A stretch of DNA of 64,000 bases from Triglochin maritima (GCA_963682175.1 OY821774.1:41368201-41432200), one strand, 5' to 3'. Shown: positions 45,935 to 59,387, numbered from the stretch's first letter. Numbers and translations are program-made. The notes: generated by a model not told the origin, from the sequence alone.

Positions 45935-48900
45935 ATGGATCGAGAGTGGATAGTTTCAAACAGATTGAGTGATGAGTATGAGAACGGAGTGAATATGTTC
46001 TTAGAGGTTGCCAAAAAACATTCTAAGAAAATGAAAGACAGCGACATGGCGTATTGTCCGTGCAATAAGTGTCATAATATGTCAGTGTTGACTTTTCGGA
46101 AAATAAAAGATCATTTGTTTGAGAAAGGTTTTGACCCAAATTACAGACGGTGGATATGGCACGGCGAAAATGAATCATGTGGTCATTCCAAGAATGATGG
46201 AGAAGATGTTAGTGTGGAAGATCACTTAGAGGAAATGGTTCAGGATATGGCTGAAAAGTTTTCGTCCAACCCCGATTTACTTGGTAATTTGTTGAGTGAC
46301 AATGAGAAGCCGTTGTATAAGAATTGTACCAAATTCACTAGATTGTCAGCGGTGTTGAAGTTGTACAATTTAAAAGCTGGAAATGGTTGGTCCGATGTGA
46401 GTTTCACATCAATGTTGAAGTTAGTGAAAGAGATGCTTCCAGATGATAATGAGTTGCCAGATAGAACTTATGATGCAAAGAAAGTGTTGTGCCCTATGGG
46501 AATGGAATATAGGAAGATACACGCATGCCCGAACGATTGTATATTGTATAGGGGTGAGTTTGAAAACTTACATTCCTGTCCCAGGTGTAATGTTTCAAGA
46601 TACAAAATGAAACGTAGTGGACCAAACCACAATGAAGAGGTTGATGAGATGAAAATCAAAGGACCTCCTACTAAGATTTTGTGGTATCTTCCGATAATAC
46701 CAAGGCTTAAACGTTTCTTTGCGGGTAAAGAGGATTCCAAGAACATGACATGGCATGCTGATCGTGAGAAACCAAATGATCAGTTGCTACGTCACCCTGC
46801 AGATTCACCTCAGTGGAAAAAAGTAAATGTCGACTTTCCTGTGTTTGGTGAAGAATCGAGGAATGTACGACTTGGGCTCTGTACTGACGGAATGAATCAT
46901 TTCGGTAGTTTGAGTAGCATTCACAGTTCTTGGCCCGTTCTGCTTGTAATTTACAATCTGCCCCTGTGGTTATGCATGAAATGCAAATATATCATGTTGT
47001 CCTTAATGATTTCTGGTCCGAAACAACCTGGAAACGACATCGATGTGTATTTAAGACCTTTAATTGATGACCTAAAGAAATTGTGGGATGACGGAGAGTC
47101 AGTTTTTGATTCTTATCGTCAGGAGTCGTTCGTAATGCGGGCAATGATATTTTGCACGATTAATGACTTTCCAGCTTATGGTAATCTGTCTGGATATTCA
47201 GTCAAAGGTCATAAAGCTTGTCCAATTTGCGAGGAAAATACATGTTCTTTGCAACTATTTAATGGTTCTAAGACTGTCTATCTCAGTCATCGGAGATTTT
47301 TGCCGAACTCTCATCCTTATCGTAGGTTGAAGAAGGCATTTAACGGAAAACAGGAGTTTCAGAATCCGCCAGTTGAAATCAGCGTCGAAAAGGTGTATGA
47401 ACGTGTAAGGAACATTGAATGTGAATTTGGAAAACCGTACAAACGAGCAAACGACAAAAGTAGTTGGAAAAAAAGATCAATATTTTTTATCTCCCTTACT
47501 GGAAAACTTTAGAAGTTAGACATTGTATTGATGTGATGCACGTAGAGAAAAATGTTTGTGATAGTCTTGTTGGCACTCTGTTGAACATACCTGGTAAAAC
47601 CAAAGATGGATATAATGCAAGACTTGATCTTGTTGATATTGGTATACGAGCAATGTTGGCACCAAAGAAGAAAGGAGATCGGAATTACTTACCTCCAACT
47701 AGTTATACATTGTCTAGAAAGGAGAAAAGAATTCTCTGTTAGTGTTTGCACGATGTAAGGGTTCCACAAGGTTATTCTTCAAATATCAGTAATCTTGTTG
47801 TTATGAAGGATTTGAAACTTGTGGGGATGAAGTCTCATGATTGTCACACTTTAATGCAGCAGTTGTTACCTGTAGCACTGAGATCCATATTACCGAAAGA
47901 TGTTAGACAAGCAATAATAAAGTTGTGTTCCTTTTTCAATAAGATTTGCAGTAAAGTGGTTGATCTTGTGCAGTTAGACAAGTTACAGAATGAAATTGTG
48001 GTCACATTATGTCAGTTGGAGATGTTCTTCCCCCCGGGTTTTTTCGACATTATGATTCATCTTGTTATTCATTTGGTTAGAGAAGTTAAATTGTGCGGAC
48101 CAGTTTTCTTAAGGTGGATGTATCCTTTCGAGCGTTATATGAAAGTGTTGAAAGGTTATTGCAAAAATCGTCAAAGACCAGATGCTAGTATTGTTGAAGG
48201 ATACATAGCTAAGGAGGTTATCGAGTTTTGCACTGGATACTTAGCAAACACCAAAATTGTTGGACTTCCGAAGAATCGTCATGATAAACGTGCCAATGGT
48301 AAAGGGACACGTGGGATGAAAATGTTGAATCCAAATGGTGATGACTTAATGACAGCATATTTTTATGTGTTGTGCAATTCGAATGAAGTTCAACCATACC
48401 TAAATGAACACATGAAGTTTCTAAAGGAAAGAAATCCTTTGTGGAGTGATCAACAAGTAATTAATAGTCACAATAAGAATTTCATCTCTTGGTTCAAAAA
48501 TCTAGCATACAAGCGTGATGTTTCTGAGACAATACAGTGGTTGGCTTACGGTCCGCATTCTGTTGTTATAAGTTACAGTGGTTATGATATCAATGGATAT
48601 TCTTTCTACACAGTTTGTGAAGATGTGAAAAGTGTTGTTCAGAACAGTGGCGTCACCTTAATAGCAGAGTCTTTGCATGTGTCTAGATCTAAAGACAAGA
48701 ATCCTGTATACGCCAACATGTCCTATTACAGTGTAATTGAAGATATATGGGAGCTAGACTTTGTTAAATTCAAAGTACCTATATTTAGATGCAAGTGGGC
48801 TGATAATAAAACAGGAGTTCGAGTGGATGACTATGGCTTCACTTTAATTGATTTTTCAAAACAAGGGTATAAAGGAGAACCTTTTATTCTAGCTTCCCAA

Positions 48901-49029
48901 GCGAAACAAGTCTTTTATGTGGCTGATCCGTGTGATAAGAAATGGGCAGTAATTTTGGAAGGGAAGAAAAAAATTGTATCAGATGATAGTCTGATCGAGT
49001 ATGAAGAGACACCACATTTCTCTACGTAA
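45935..49029 (+). pseudogene. CACTA TNP2-type transposase, one frameshift and one stop
   Basis: 45935-47512 encodes the N-terminal transposase-associated domain (about residues 3-75, with CPCNKC) and most of the Transposase_21 domain (RKIHACPND, HSCPRC, LGLCTDGMNHFG). The frame then shifts by one base at 47488/47489, where the copy at ~2475 has an extra G. It continues through HCIDVMHVEKNV to a TAG at 47740, where the other copy has a Gln codon. 47743-49029 holds the DUF4218-like (LCGPVFLRWMYPFERYM) and DUF4216-like (VPIFRCKWAD) parts. The normal product binds and cuts the element ends. This copy would give only a truncated protein of 525 residues. Confidence 0.93.
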
Positions 49030-49234
49030 GCACCTGAGTTGAACTCAGTAGATGAAGAAATAAATGTTGAGACTTGTATGTTTAGAGATGACCACGATGA
49101 AGGTATATGGATTGAAAATCCATTAAGGAAAAAAAACAGTAAAGGTGCAAATTTTCTGTTGTAACACTTTGTAATAGACATTTAATCCATGTCTTTACCT
49201 TATTTAATTACTTGAATTTATCTTTTATAGTATA

Positions 49235-51416
49235 ATGTCTCCGAAAAAGAAACCCACTTCCTCCGAGTCTGAAGGTTCGAAGACATACAGTACACGAGGT
49301 CCTTGTCTCATGAAAGAATTCCTGGGCAGAAGAACTAGAGACGGTAGAGTTCCAATCCAGTTTGATGACCGTCTTGAGCCCTTAGGCATGCTGTCTGATA
49401 ATTGGAAAAGTTTTCTGGGTAGCTTAGCGAGGGCCAAAGTTGACATTTGTTTATCCAGTTGGGCTGATGTAGATGAGAAGTTGAAGGACACAATATGGGA
49501 TAATGTGCAGGTAATGGTTCCATTATAGATTTCTATAGTTTTAGTTGAACATTTGATATATATAAAGTTAACGTGTTGTAGGAATCTTTTGAGTTCCAAT
49601 CCACTGACAAGTTGAAGAAGAAGTGGATAACATACATGTCAGTTCGTTGGAGGGATTTCAAAACAAATTTAACGAACAAGTACATATTCGGAGACTACCA
49701 GGATAGAAATCCATGCGATGTCTATAACTTTATCACTCCGAATCAATGGGAGCTATTCAGAAAATCCAGAGATAGCCCGAAGTTTGAGGTAACTAAGTTT
49801 AATTTATAATATAGTAACTGAGTTTCAAAACAAACTTGTTAGTTATTGATTTTAGTGACAATCTAATAAACTTGAGATAGCCTCGTCGACAGTCCCTCGT
49901 TTGGAAAGTTCGCGGATGGATCTAGATGTGCTTTATTTGTCGAAGACCCTGATCGAAGATTGGTGGGACACGGGAAAGTTTATAACATCTCCAGACAGCA
50001 CTTCACAGAGGTAGGAGAGGGAGAATTGAAGGTTGCAGTTGAGAGTTGCTTAGATCCTGCTGCTTTTGTGCCATTTCCGGAAGAAGAGATTGTTACTCTC
50101 GACGATGCTATCGGTGGGTTCGTGCGTTGGCCTAGTTATTTAGTAGAGCTAAACGACAAACATGAGGTATAGTTTAACTTTGAAAGACTTTAAACTTCAA
50201 ATTTGTTAACAATTGTATTTTAACGGTTCTATACATCTTTGTAAGGTGTCAAGTCCCCGGAGCAAAGGGTCAAACAACCAATCTCCGATCAACATTAATT
50301 CGCTTCCAAGTAGGTGCAAAATGTTGTATCAATGTATGGTAGGTAGGGAGGCACAATCGTTAAGTACCTGGGACTTGGAGGGGGAGGGGGATAAAGGGTT
50401 GCCTCCGGCTTTGTACGTCACCAAAGAGGATATCATGCAGTTCATGGCGATGGATTCGTTGTGTATCATGATTATCGACGTGCAAGTGAAGTAAGTGTTC
50501 TTTTGTATACAATGAAAAGTATTGAATAATTTTATCAAAACTGTAATAAATTATAATTTTTATACTTGTAGACATCTTTACGACGCCAGAAGGTCAATCT
50601 TTCCTGAGGATCAAGTATTTGGATTTATCAGTCCATCTACATATATATACGGGAATGACGATAAATCGGGTCAACTAGGGACATTCTTTAAACAAGAAGA
50701 CAAGAAATATTATCTGCTCCCTTATCATGAGAGGTAAACTTTGTAATTCAAAGTGAAATTTTATTTTGTAATAAACTTCTAATTATATATATAACACAGG
50801 GCTCATTGGATGCTTGTCGTTGTATGCCCAACGACTAATTCGGCATATTGGTTTGATCCGTTGGGGTCGAATAAACCAAGGGACTCAATAAAGAAACTTC
50901 TAAATATGTAAGTTCGTTTAGTCGTGAATAAAGTAATTCGTGGATTTTTATTAGTATTATTGCTTGATATTTTAACTTGTGCTACTCAGGGCAATTAAGG
51001 TTTACAGAGCTTTAGGTGGTAGGAGAACAACCACAAAATCAGGAATAACATGGCATGGAATGAGAGTACGTTATATCCCATTTTTGTTAATTAAGTTAGG
51101 AACAAATATTTAGCAAATTCCTATGTTTGTAGTACCGGAAGCAGGTTGGAAATACGGAATGCGGTTACTACGTGATGAGATACATGGAGGAAATCCTCGA
51201 ATTGGCAACTCAAGACGTATGCCTATCCGAGGTAATGTACATCATTATTCAATTGTATAGTTGTGTAGTTTCAATATTCAGTTATTAATATTCAACACAC
51301 TTGTATTTTTTTGATAGGTTTTCCCAAAACGTAGTGATCCATTCTCGCAACAGGAGGTCGATGAAACTCGCGACCGATGGGCTCGCTATTTCATCAGAAA
51401 CATGCTGACGAACTAA
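49235..51416 (+). CDS. CACTA second gene: transposase-associated protein with Ulp1-type protease domain
   Basis: Nine exons can be read: 49235-49510, 49582-49788, ~49885-50166, 50246-50490, 50572-50733, 50800-50907, 50990-51065, 51133-51231 and 51318-51416, with GT/AG borders and matching phases from exon 3 on. The N-terminal part is Ptta/En/Spm-type plant transposase-like. The C-terminal part is a C48 (Ulp1-like) cysteine protease with the triad visible as RAHWMLVVV (His), YWFDPLGS (Asp) and QVGNTECGYYVMRYM (Gln and Cys). The family cleaves SUMO-like tags. Exon 2 to exon 3 does not join in frame, and the usual long middle exon seems absent, so an internal deletion is likely; the protease end itself has no lesion. 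Confidence 0.8.
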
Positions 51417-51764
51417 GAGGTTCTCCTGCCAATTGTATTTTTTGTAATTTAGTTAACAAGTGCACTTGTATAACCTACACTTTATGCCTTAATATAATCG
51501 CCTTAATTTTAGAATGAATTAATTGCAAGTGTGTTGAATGTCAATTGTGTATGCTTTGTATGTTTGTGCATGTATGGTTGTATGTTTGTGTTTGTGTTTG
51601 TGCATGTATGCTTGTGGATGTATATGGATGTATGTGGATGAAATTGTGAGTATTTGTGAACAAATTTATAGGTGAACGAATTTGGTGCAGTTGTATGTAC
51701 ACGATGACGATGACTAAAAACAATTTCGTCGGATGCTATTTATTTATTTTTGTTCCAGGTTTGG
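51417..51764 (+). other. CACTA 3' non-coding region
   Basis: Holds a GT-rich simple repeat around 51545-51640 (tgtttgtgtttgtg, tgtatg variants) and nothing coding. Confidence 0.5.
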
Positions 51765-52147
51765 AAATAGACGTCGGCTGTATCTATAAGCCGAACGTCT
51801 ATTTCTCTGAAGAAAGGAATAGACGTCGGCTTTCTATTGAATCCGACGTCTATCCCTAACGTATAGGCGTCGTATGCTATCTAACCGATGTCTATCCATA
51901 AAGTATAGGCGACGTATGTTATCTAACCGACGTCTATCCCTAAAGTATAGGCGTCGTATGTTGGTTAACCGACGTCTATACATTAAAGAATACACGTCGG
52001 CATCTAATTATAGCCGACGTATATACGTTAGGTATAGACGTCGGCTATACTATGGCCGAGGTCTATGTATAGACGACGCACACCTAGACGTCGGATAGGG
52101 GTGTGCATAAATCCGACGTGTATAGCCCCTTACATCCGACGTATATT
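51765..52147. repeat. CACTA right subterminal repeats
   Basis: About 18 copies or variants of ATAGACGTCGG/CCGACGTCTAT in both orientations, denser and more uniform than at the left end. Confidence 0.88.
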
Positions 52148-52150
52148 CCA

Positions 52151-52165
52151 TTTTCTGTAGTAGTG
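52151..52165 (-). repeat. CACTA right terminal inverted repeat
   Basis: TTTTCTGTAGTAGTG; the reverse complement is the canonical CACTACTACAGAAAA. Confidence 0.92.
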
Positions 52166-53237
52166 AACCAACCACAACTCCGATTTCTGAGTCTCAAGAT
52201 GCATATATAAATGATGATGTTGCGCTAGTACAAGTTTGTGTATAGGATGTGAAGTTCATGTAAAATTTTAAGATTAAAATCTTAAGCTAGTTAGTACCTT
52301 TCTACGAGTATATCTAGACGCTTTCCAACACAGAAGGCTTCTCGATCTGGGTTCTAATCTCCTGCATTAAGTACGGAAATTATATAGTAAGTACCGCATG
52401 ATCAATGTGCACCAAACATTGATAAGGGAAGAGAATAACATATGACCATGCATCATACGTCGACTATACTGCAGTTGCTTGTAAAGTTTATAAAAATATA
52501 TTCATAATACCACAAGATACTAACTTCATTTGATGTATATGTCATACAGCTGCAGAACCGTAAAAACTTAATTACTACCAAAGGGGTGTACTCAAACTTT
52601 CAAATAGTATTAATCATGTTATTTTACAAATTGTAAGTGGATCGAAGTTAAATTTGAAGCTGAAGAAGAAAGAAACTTACAGATTCTCCTGTTCAAGCTT
52701 TTCAGCAATTGATATTGCTTTCTGTTTGGACCACCCACTTCTTTGCGAACATCCTTCTACTTGTTGAATTACATGAGCGAGCGAGACTTTACCCCTCAGT
52801 AGGCTTCGATTTTGAGATTGTTGTCTGTTATCCCTTCTCTGGGACTTATTAGATGCTAAGGTAGATCCATTATTACGAGAACAAGAAACATCTTCTTGAT
52901 TTTCTCCAAGCTGCATGTCACTGCCTTTTTGCTGGGTTTTAGCTTGGGGCGAATTAGCTTCCATTTAGACAATTTCACTCGAACCGGCTTCTTTCACAGT
53001 CTCAGTCGTTGTCATTTCATGTTGAAACACTAATAGTGTTTTCAAGCCATGTTATTTTCTCTGACTCTGATAGTGTTTTCAAGGCCTAGCGCAAATTCTC
53101 TGTAGCGTAACCATTACTAGGCCAGAGTAAATTGGTTTGCTTATGCAGTTTGTGTGAAGATTAAACATTAATATGTATTGTAATTTGTATATATGGTCAG
53201 TATCATGTTATCTAATTGAACTTCATGCTTCTTGCAG

Positions 53238-53413
53238 GATAAGAGCACTATCCCGTTTAGTGAACCATTTACTGTGGATCCTTCAAATCCTCCCCCACCA
53301 AAGGACTACGACAACTATCTCTAGACACTAAAGGAGGGCGTCACAGGAAAATAGGCTATGGAAGCAGACCCAAGTGGCAGCTTGAATTCCTCCATATAGT
53401 ACTTGTATATGTG
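53238..53413 (+). pseudogene. Exon remnant on plus strand, copy 2
   Basis: Same 176-bp exon as at 38675 with both shared stops, plus an extra TAG (ATA-TAG-TAC) near the end. Confidence 0.5.
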
Positions 53414-54126
53414 GTAAATAATAGATTTTTTTTTCATTTTAAAAGTTTAGAAACGTAATGTGTTGGGAATGAAATTGTTGATTACATGATACCTGCAGGA
53501 AGTAAATCAAGATTTGTCACTTTCATAATTATCTTCTTGTCCAATGGACAAATTTTGCCATTTTGAGGTATGATATATCTTAGCTAAGATGTTTTAGTTG
53601 GTTAACTTGGAATAACCATATCCATAAGTGCATAACCAAATGGAGGTTGTGGATTGAAACCCACCAGTAATTTCCTAGTTAGAATTTTCCTCTTCTTTTC
53701 TACTTCTCTTCTTTGCAGTCAATGTGTTTAACTCGAGGTAATTCAGTCACTCTGAATCTCTGATGTCATAATACAATCTAGTTCTAAAAATTTAAATGAG
53801 TTGAAATTCTAGATTCTTATCAGTTAATGAAATAGAATAGATTGACACGGCAAATTAAATTTGTACGTGCATTTACACGTTCAGGGAAGTTTTTTTTTCT
53901 TGCATGTTGCTTAAGAAGATCTTATTCCTCGTGTCGGCTTATAAATTTACATATAATCTGAAATTTGACTGATTTGGGTCACAAACATATATATTTCTTG
54001 TTTGGCATATACCATGATCTATATCACAGAACATCTTGGAATGACAAACCATATCACTTGTTGCAATGCTGGAGCAACTTATTTAAATATTACAGGTTTA
54101 CATTCCTTATTTTGTCATGGAGATGA

Positions 54127-54845
54127 CTACTTGTAGCACCAACGTCTACACCAACCATGGTGATGGTAACCGCCGTGACGTTTGTAACCACCACAACACC
54201 ACTTGCGTTTTATTGGGCACCAATACTTGCACTTCCCGTAACGCCATTTGCAGCACTTTTTATGATGCTTGTATCCTTCAACCGATTCATCATCTGTTCT
54301 CCGACACAACAACAAACAAATATATATATATATACCACAAGTGAGTCAGGGTGTATGATAACATGAAAGAAAAGCTTTAGAAGAATGCATCATCTATATT
54401 TATATGGATGTCCTATCCTGCAATTGTTGTAAACATGCATAAATCGTAATTAATGTTTGGAAGGGTAGTGTGGTGAAACATATATATCTTTAATATATAA
54501 AATGATCTTTGGAAATATATATATTTTGAAAATAATTCAAAACTATGCTCTCGTCAATATATACTTACCAGCAAAGTCGATCTGATCAACGTCTATTTCA
54601 GACATAGAGACATCAGACATGGAGATATCAGACACGGAGACATCTAAGGACACAAACAACGAAAGTCAACACCACTAAAATCAAGAATTAATGAAGTATG
54701 CCTACAAAATTTAATTTGCAACTTATTTTTATTCTTAATTACCAGTAGATTCCTCGTTGAGATTTTCATCAGCCAAAACCTCAGATGAGATGAAGAGTAT
54801 TGCTACCACGAGTGCAGCAAAAACAATGATTGATTTGGAAGCCAT
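54127..54845 (-). CDS. Small secreted cysteine-rich protein, copy 2 (three exons, 114 aa)
   Basis: Exons on the minus strand: 54743-54845, 54569-54643 and 54127-54293. Against copy 1 there is a 3-bp in-frame deletion (one Ala at the signal peptide end), one Arg-to-Val change in the acidic segment, and one synonymous change in exon 3. The mature cysteine-rich part is identical. All splice sites and the TATA box are kept. The gene sits in the segmental duplication that also holds the CACTA element, about 2 kb to the right of that element. Confidence 0.78.
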
Positions 54846-55236
54846 TGGTGAGGTGGTGGTAAGAATGCAACGTGTTGGAGGATAAGTGCTTATGTTATGC
54901 TTTTATAGTGGATCCGGACCATTTATTTAATAGATGTTGTCTATTTTCACAAATCTATGTTTTATATATAAGAAATAGTTTTTTTGTCTTTAAATTACTA
55001 ACAATCCTGACAAAATGGACTTTTGCATTTCTTACCAATATTATATTATAAACAATATTTATTTTTGATAACGATTCAATTCTTGATAGCAACTTACCAA
55101 CGTTTGATGCATTTAAATTGGTTAACCGGTGGCATGGATAATAACATCAGAAATATTTATTCCTTTAGAAGTAAACAACAAATAATGAATTTTGCGATTT
55201 TTATTAGTTGCTAATTTTAAATGTGATGTGGTACAA

Positions 55237-55469
55237 CATGAAAGAAAGCTTTCGAAGAATGCATCATCTATATATATATGGCTATCCTATCATGCAATTG
55301 TAGTAAACATGCATAAATCGTAATTAATGTTTGGAAGCTTAGTGTGGTGAAACATATATATCTTTAAAATATAAAATGATCTTTGGAATTATATATATTT
55401 TGAAAATAATGCAAAACTATGCTCTCATCAATATATACTTACCAGCAAAGTCGATCTGATCAACGTCTA
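55237..55469 (-). repeat. Partial exon 2/intron 2 duplicate, copy 2
   Basis: Equivalent of 40679-40911, upstream of the copy 2 cysteine-rich protein gene. Confidence 0.85.
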
Positions 55470-57456
55470 GTTGTGATGTGGGTATGGAATCGTATGACTT
55501 GGTTTCGGTATACATCTTCATACAATATTAAATACAACTTTGCTTTCAAAAATATCAAACGCAACTTCTATTTGTCTTTCTTGGCAAAACTTCCGTCGAA
55601 AAAAAAAATTGGTAAAAAAGATTTTGGTGTTTTCGTAAAATTACGTAATTCAAAATCTATGTAATTAGTGAAAAATAATATATTTGTAGGATATTTATTG
55701 TAATTTTTCGAAGACCTCTTCCACATGAATGTAACTTTTTTTGATATTTTTGCTGTAATAATTATATCGACTGGTATATTCTTTGGATTTTCATATCATG
55801 ACAATGTTTTTAGGTTGATATTTTGTAATTTTATTTAAATAAGCCAAGAAAGTAAACACATGGGAGTAATTGTGTTTAGAACAATACGTTATCTGAAATA
55901 TTTTATAAAGGAAAATATGTAATAAAGTAATTTGTCTCGCAATTTGGAACAATACGTTATCATCAAGTCCTTAGTGCTTCCAATAAAGGAAAATATTTTA
56001 TTGATAAATCTTTTTTACATGAAGTGAAATGCATATTTAGTGATCAAAGATTTCTATTTCGTTGTTTTGATCAATTGTGAATTAATTCCAAAATTCTATG
56101 TGAGGTTGGAATAAGTAAACTTTATGATTAATATTGTAAACTTTTATTTGTATTAAATTACTTTGAATCCAAAAAAGAATCTTGACAGAAGATACGGACG
56201 TCAAACTTATCTGGAAGATAGCAAGCAAGCCTTATGCTAACCGTCATTGAAATGATGGGTAAAAAACACCAACTTTCCGTATCATACTTCTTTCTTAGGT
56301 TATAATAAATGATGACGCGATTATGAAAATATCATAAAACTTCAACTCCTCACTTAATATATCTTCATATACATATATAAGGATGCATGAAAATCGAATT
56401 GAAGTTGTGTTTGTTTAAATCACATATATAGTAAGAAAAACTATACTTAAACTTTATCCATTTCAAGATTAAAAGTAACTATTCAATCGACAATGCTAGG
56501 TTCAAATGAAAAAAATGATACAACTACTAGCTTATCAATAATTACAAGTCACATGTATTTAAATAAAGTTGCAAATTTTCTTAAAAATCATCATTACACA
56601 GATGTTAAGTCGTTGAACGTGGCCCCTCAAGAGGAATTCACGAATAAGCAATTTTGTTTTTAAGGAAATTTAATTATTGATAGCAATCTAACCACGTTTG
56701 CCGCATCTGAATTGGTTACCTTGTCACACGGATAACGACATTAGACCCCAAAAAAATCAAATTTTCTTGCCGACAATCATTATGTAGAGAGGATTATCAA
56801 CATATAATTCTTTCGTATCGGTGGCTTTGTTTTTTATTTTGTCAAATTATGACTTCTGAACTTCAATGTAAATAAAAATAATATGGTAACTTTTTCATTA
56901 GCGAACATTTGGGCACATTTTCTGCACGTGGTACTTAAGGTATGTTTGGGTGAGAAATAATTTTTCAAGAAATTGGTTTCTTTCTTCTTAAAAAATTCAA
57001 CTTGTTTAGGTGTCAACCTTGATTTGAATCAAAACACGAATTTACTCTTCTTCTTCTTCTTCTTCTTTTTCCACCCTTCAATTCTGATTGATTTAAAGCA
57101 ACCTCTTACAGTTTGATTCTAATTGAATTAAACATGTCTGATTGGAATTAATGACCATTTTAAATCATTTCAAGAATCTCATTGAAACCCAACATTTTGG
57201 ATCACATTCAGATAAGGGGGGAGCATACTTCATCCAGATGAAGTCCACAGGAATGTTGACGAGTTTCATTCAAACCATAGGGGGAAAATCACATTCCATC
57301 TATGCAAGACGTTATTAGGTCCATAAGGATCTATGCAAGATTTGACGTTGACTGTTGAATTCTTGCTCCAATAGGAACTTTTGTTTGAGGATGTGGGGAG
57401 GAGACAAAAATCAAATAAATCAAAATAATTGCATCATAATAAAAACCACAATAATT

Positions 57457-57478
57457 CCCCCCCCCCCCCCCCCCCCCC
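57457..57478. repeat. Poly-C tract (22 C)
   Basis: Counterpart of the tract at 36917-36941. Confidence 0.9.
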
Positions 57479-57856
57479 TAAAATATTGAATTTGCAGTAC
57501 CAATGTACACGAGTTTATAAAATCTTACAATAGTGGTTCATTCATTATGGAAGAATATTTGTTCAAACCCTAAGTTGACTCATGGACACCCTCAATTTTG
57601 CATTGTAAGTTATTCTTAGCTTCATCGAATAGATGAAATACTACAAAATCATACTACTAGATTCGGAAGGAATAAAATGCAGACATCACCAAGCGCTTAT
57701 TTGCTTCCGATAATGGAAAATATTTTATTGACAAATCTTTTTTTACACGAAGTGAAATGCAGATTTAGTGATCAAAGAATGCATAAATATTCCTAATGTA
57801 CCATATAACTGATACCACCACTCCAGTGCACTTGTTTGACATGGGAAATATGACTT

Positions 57857-58989
57857 TTACAATGTGATTTTTGAATATGAGAGCGAATCAATAAAGAGCA
57901 TGGCACCGGTAACATACAACAGTGGGCATTTCTTAACCACTACTACCTTTGGGTTTTGGCGCATTGACGCCTTCCACATTCCATCAGTTTCAGTAGACAG
58001 TTGGAACTCTTTGTTCTCATTCTCAAATGTAGCAGCTGTGAAGGCGGAAAACACAGAGAAAGTGAACGTCACAATTGAAGTATATATTTCATGTTGTTTC
58101 ACAAACTTGTAGTGCTTTTGCTATCCCAAAACTCAAAACAACCAACCACAACTCCGATTTTTGAGTCTCAAGATGCATATATAAATGATGATGTTGCGCT
58201 AGTACAAGTATGTGTATAGGATGTGAAGTTCATGTAAAATTTTAAGATAAAAATCTTAAGCTAGTTAGTACCTTTCTATGAGTATATCTAGACGCTTTCC
58301 AACACAGAAGGCTTCTCGATCTGGATTCTAATCTCCTGCATTTAGTACAGAAATTATATAGTAAGTACCACATGATCAATGTGCACCAAACATTGATAAG
58401 GGAAGAGAATAACATATGACCATGCATCATACGTCGACTATACTGCAGTTGCTTGTAAAGTTTATAAAAATATATTCATAATACCACAAGATACTAACTT
58501 CATTTGATGTATATGTCATACAGCTGCAGAACCGTAAAAACTTAATTACTACCAAAGGGGTGTACTCAAACTTTCAAATAGTATTAATCATGTTATTTTA
58601 CAAATTGTAAGTGGATCAAAGTTAAATTTGAAGCTGAACAAGAATGAAACTTACTGATTCTCCTGTTCAAGCTTTTCAGCAATTGATATTGCTTTCTGTT
58701 TGGACCACCCACTTCTTTGCGAACATCCTTCTACTTGTTGAATTACATGAGTGAGCGAGACTTTACCCCTCAGTAGGCTTCGATTTTGAGATTGTTGTCT
58801 GTTATCCCTTCTCTGGGACTTATTAGATGCTAAGCTAGATCCATTATTACGAGAACAAGAAACATCTTCTTGATTTTCTCCAAGCTGCATGTCACTGCCT
58901 TTTTACTGGGTTTTAGCTTGGGGCGAATTAGCTTCCATTTAGACAATTTCACTCGAACCGACTTCTTTCACAGTCTCAGTCGTTGTCAT
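57857..58989 (-). pseudogene. Unrecognised three-exon gene, copy 3
   Basis: Exons at 58655-58989, 58272-58335 and 57857-58105 (335 + 64 + 249 nt), as in copy 1. Two in-frame stops (one shared with copy 1, one shared with copy 2) lie in exon 1; after them the frame is open. The last exon matches copies 1 and 2 with a few substitutions. Confidence 0.45.
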
Positions 58990-59211
58990 TTCATGTTGAA
59001 ACACTGATAGTGTTTTCAAGCCACGTTATTTTCTCTGACTCTGATAGTGTTTTCAAGGCCTAGCGCAAATTCTCTGTAGCGTAACCATTACTAGGCCAGA
59101 GTAAATTGGTTTGCTTATGCAGTTTGTGTGAAGATTAAACATTAAAATGTATTGTAATTTGTATATATGGTCAGTATCATGTTATCTAATTGAACTTCAT
59201 GCTTCTTGTAG

Positions 59212-59387
59212 GATAAGAGCACTATCCCGTTTAGTGAACCATTTACTGTGGATCCTTCAAATCCTCCCCCACCAAAGGACTACGACAACTATCTCTAGAC
59301 ACTAAAGGAGGGCGTCACAGGAAAATAGGCTATGGAAGCAGACCCAAGTGGCAGCTTGAATTCCTCCATATAGTACTTGTATATGTG
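59212..59387 (+). pseudogene. Exon remnant on plus strand, copy 3
   Basis: Same 176-bp exon as at 38675; acceptor is ttgtag instead of ttgcag. It has three stops as in copy 2. Confidence 0.5.

Larger units (their letters stand above)
43569..52165 (+). mobile_element. Complete CACTA (En/Spm) transposon, 8597 bp
   Basis: It starts CACTAGTGCAGAA and ends TTTTCTGTAGTAGTG (reverse complement CACTACTACAGAAAA), and is flanked by AAC (43566-43568, 52166-52168). Comparison with the empty site in copies 1 and 3 of the surrounding repeat confirms the borders exactly. It carries subterminal repeats, a leader, a TNP2-type transposase and a second gene with a Ulp1-type protease domain. Confidence 0.97.
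43283..53015 (-). pseudogene. Unrecognised three-exon gene, copy 2, with CACTA in intron 2
   Basis: Exons at 52681-53015, 52298-52361 and 43283-43531, same lengths and phases as copy 1. The CACTA element lies in the second intron. A TAA (about 52965) interrupts the first exon before an ATG that opens a long frame (MEANSPQAK to EKLEQEN). The three stops of copy 1 other than this one are absent. So this copy is closer to intact, but starts later. Confidence 0.45.
42865..57424. repeat. Tandem segmental duplication, copy 2, split by CACTA
   Basis: Unit sequence at 42865-43568 and 52166-57424, interrupted by the CACTA element with its 3-bp duplication. The non-coding parts 53414-54126 and 55470-57424 match those of copy 1. 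Confidence 0.93.

Noticed and set aside
49225..49599. Minus-strand open frame over the start of the CACTA second gene
   Set aside because: The plus-strand spliced model explains the region with consistent phases and a recognisable protein family.
51765..52147. Regularly repeated short motifs that could suggest a CRISPR array
   Set aside because: The motifs occur in both orientations with irregular spacers at a transposon end, in plant DNA. They are CACTA subterminal repeats.
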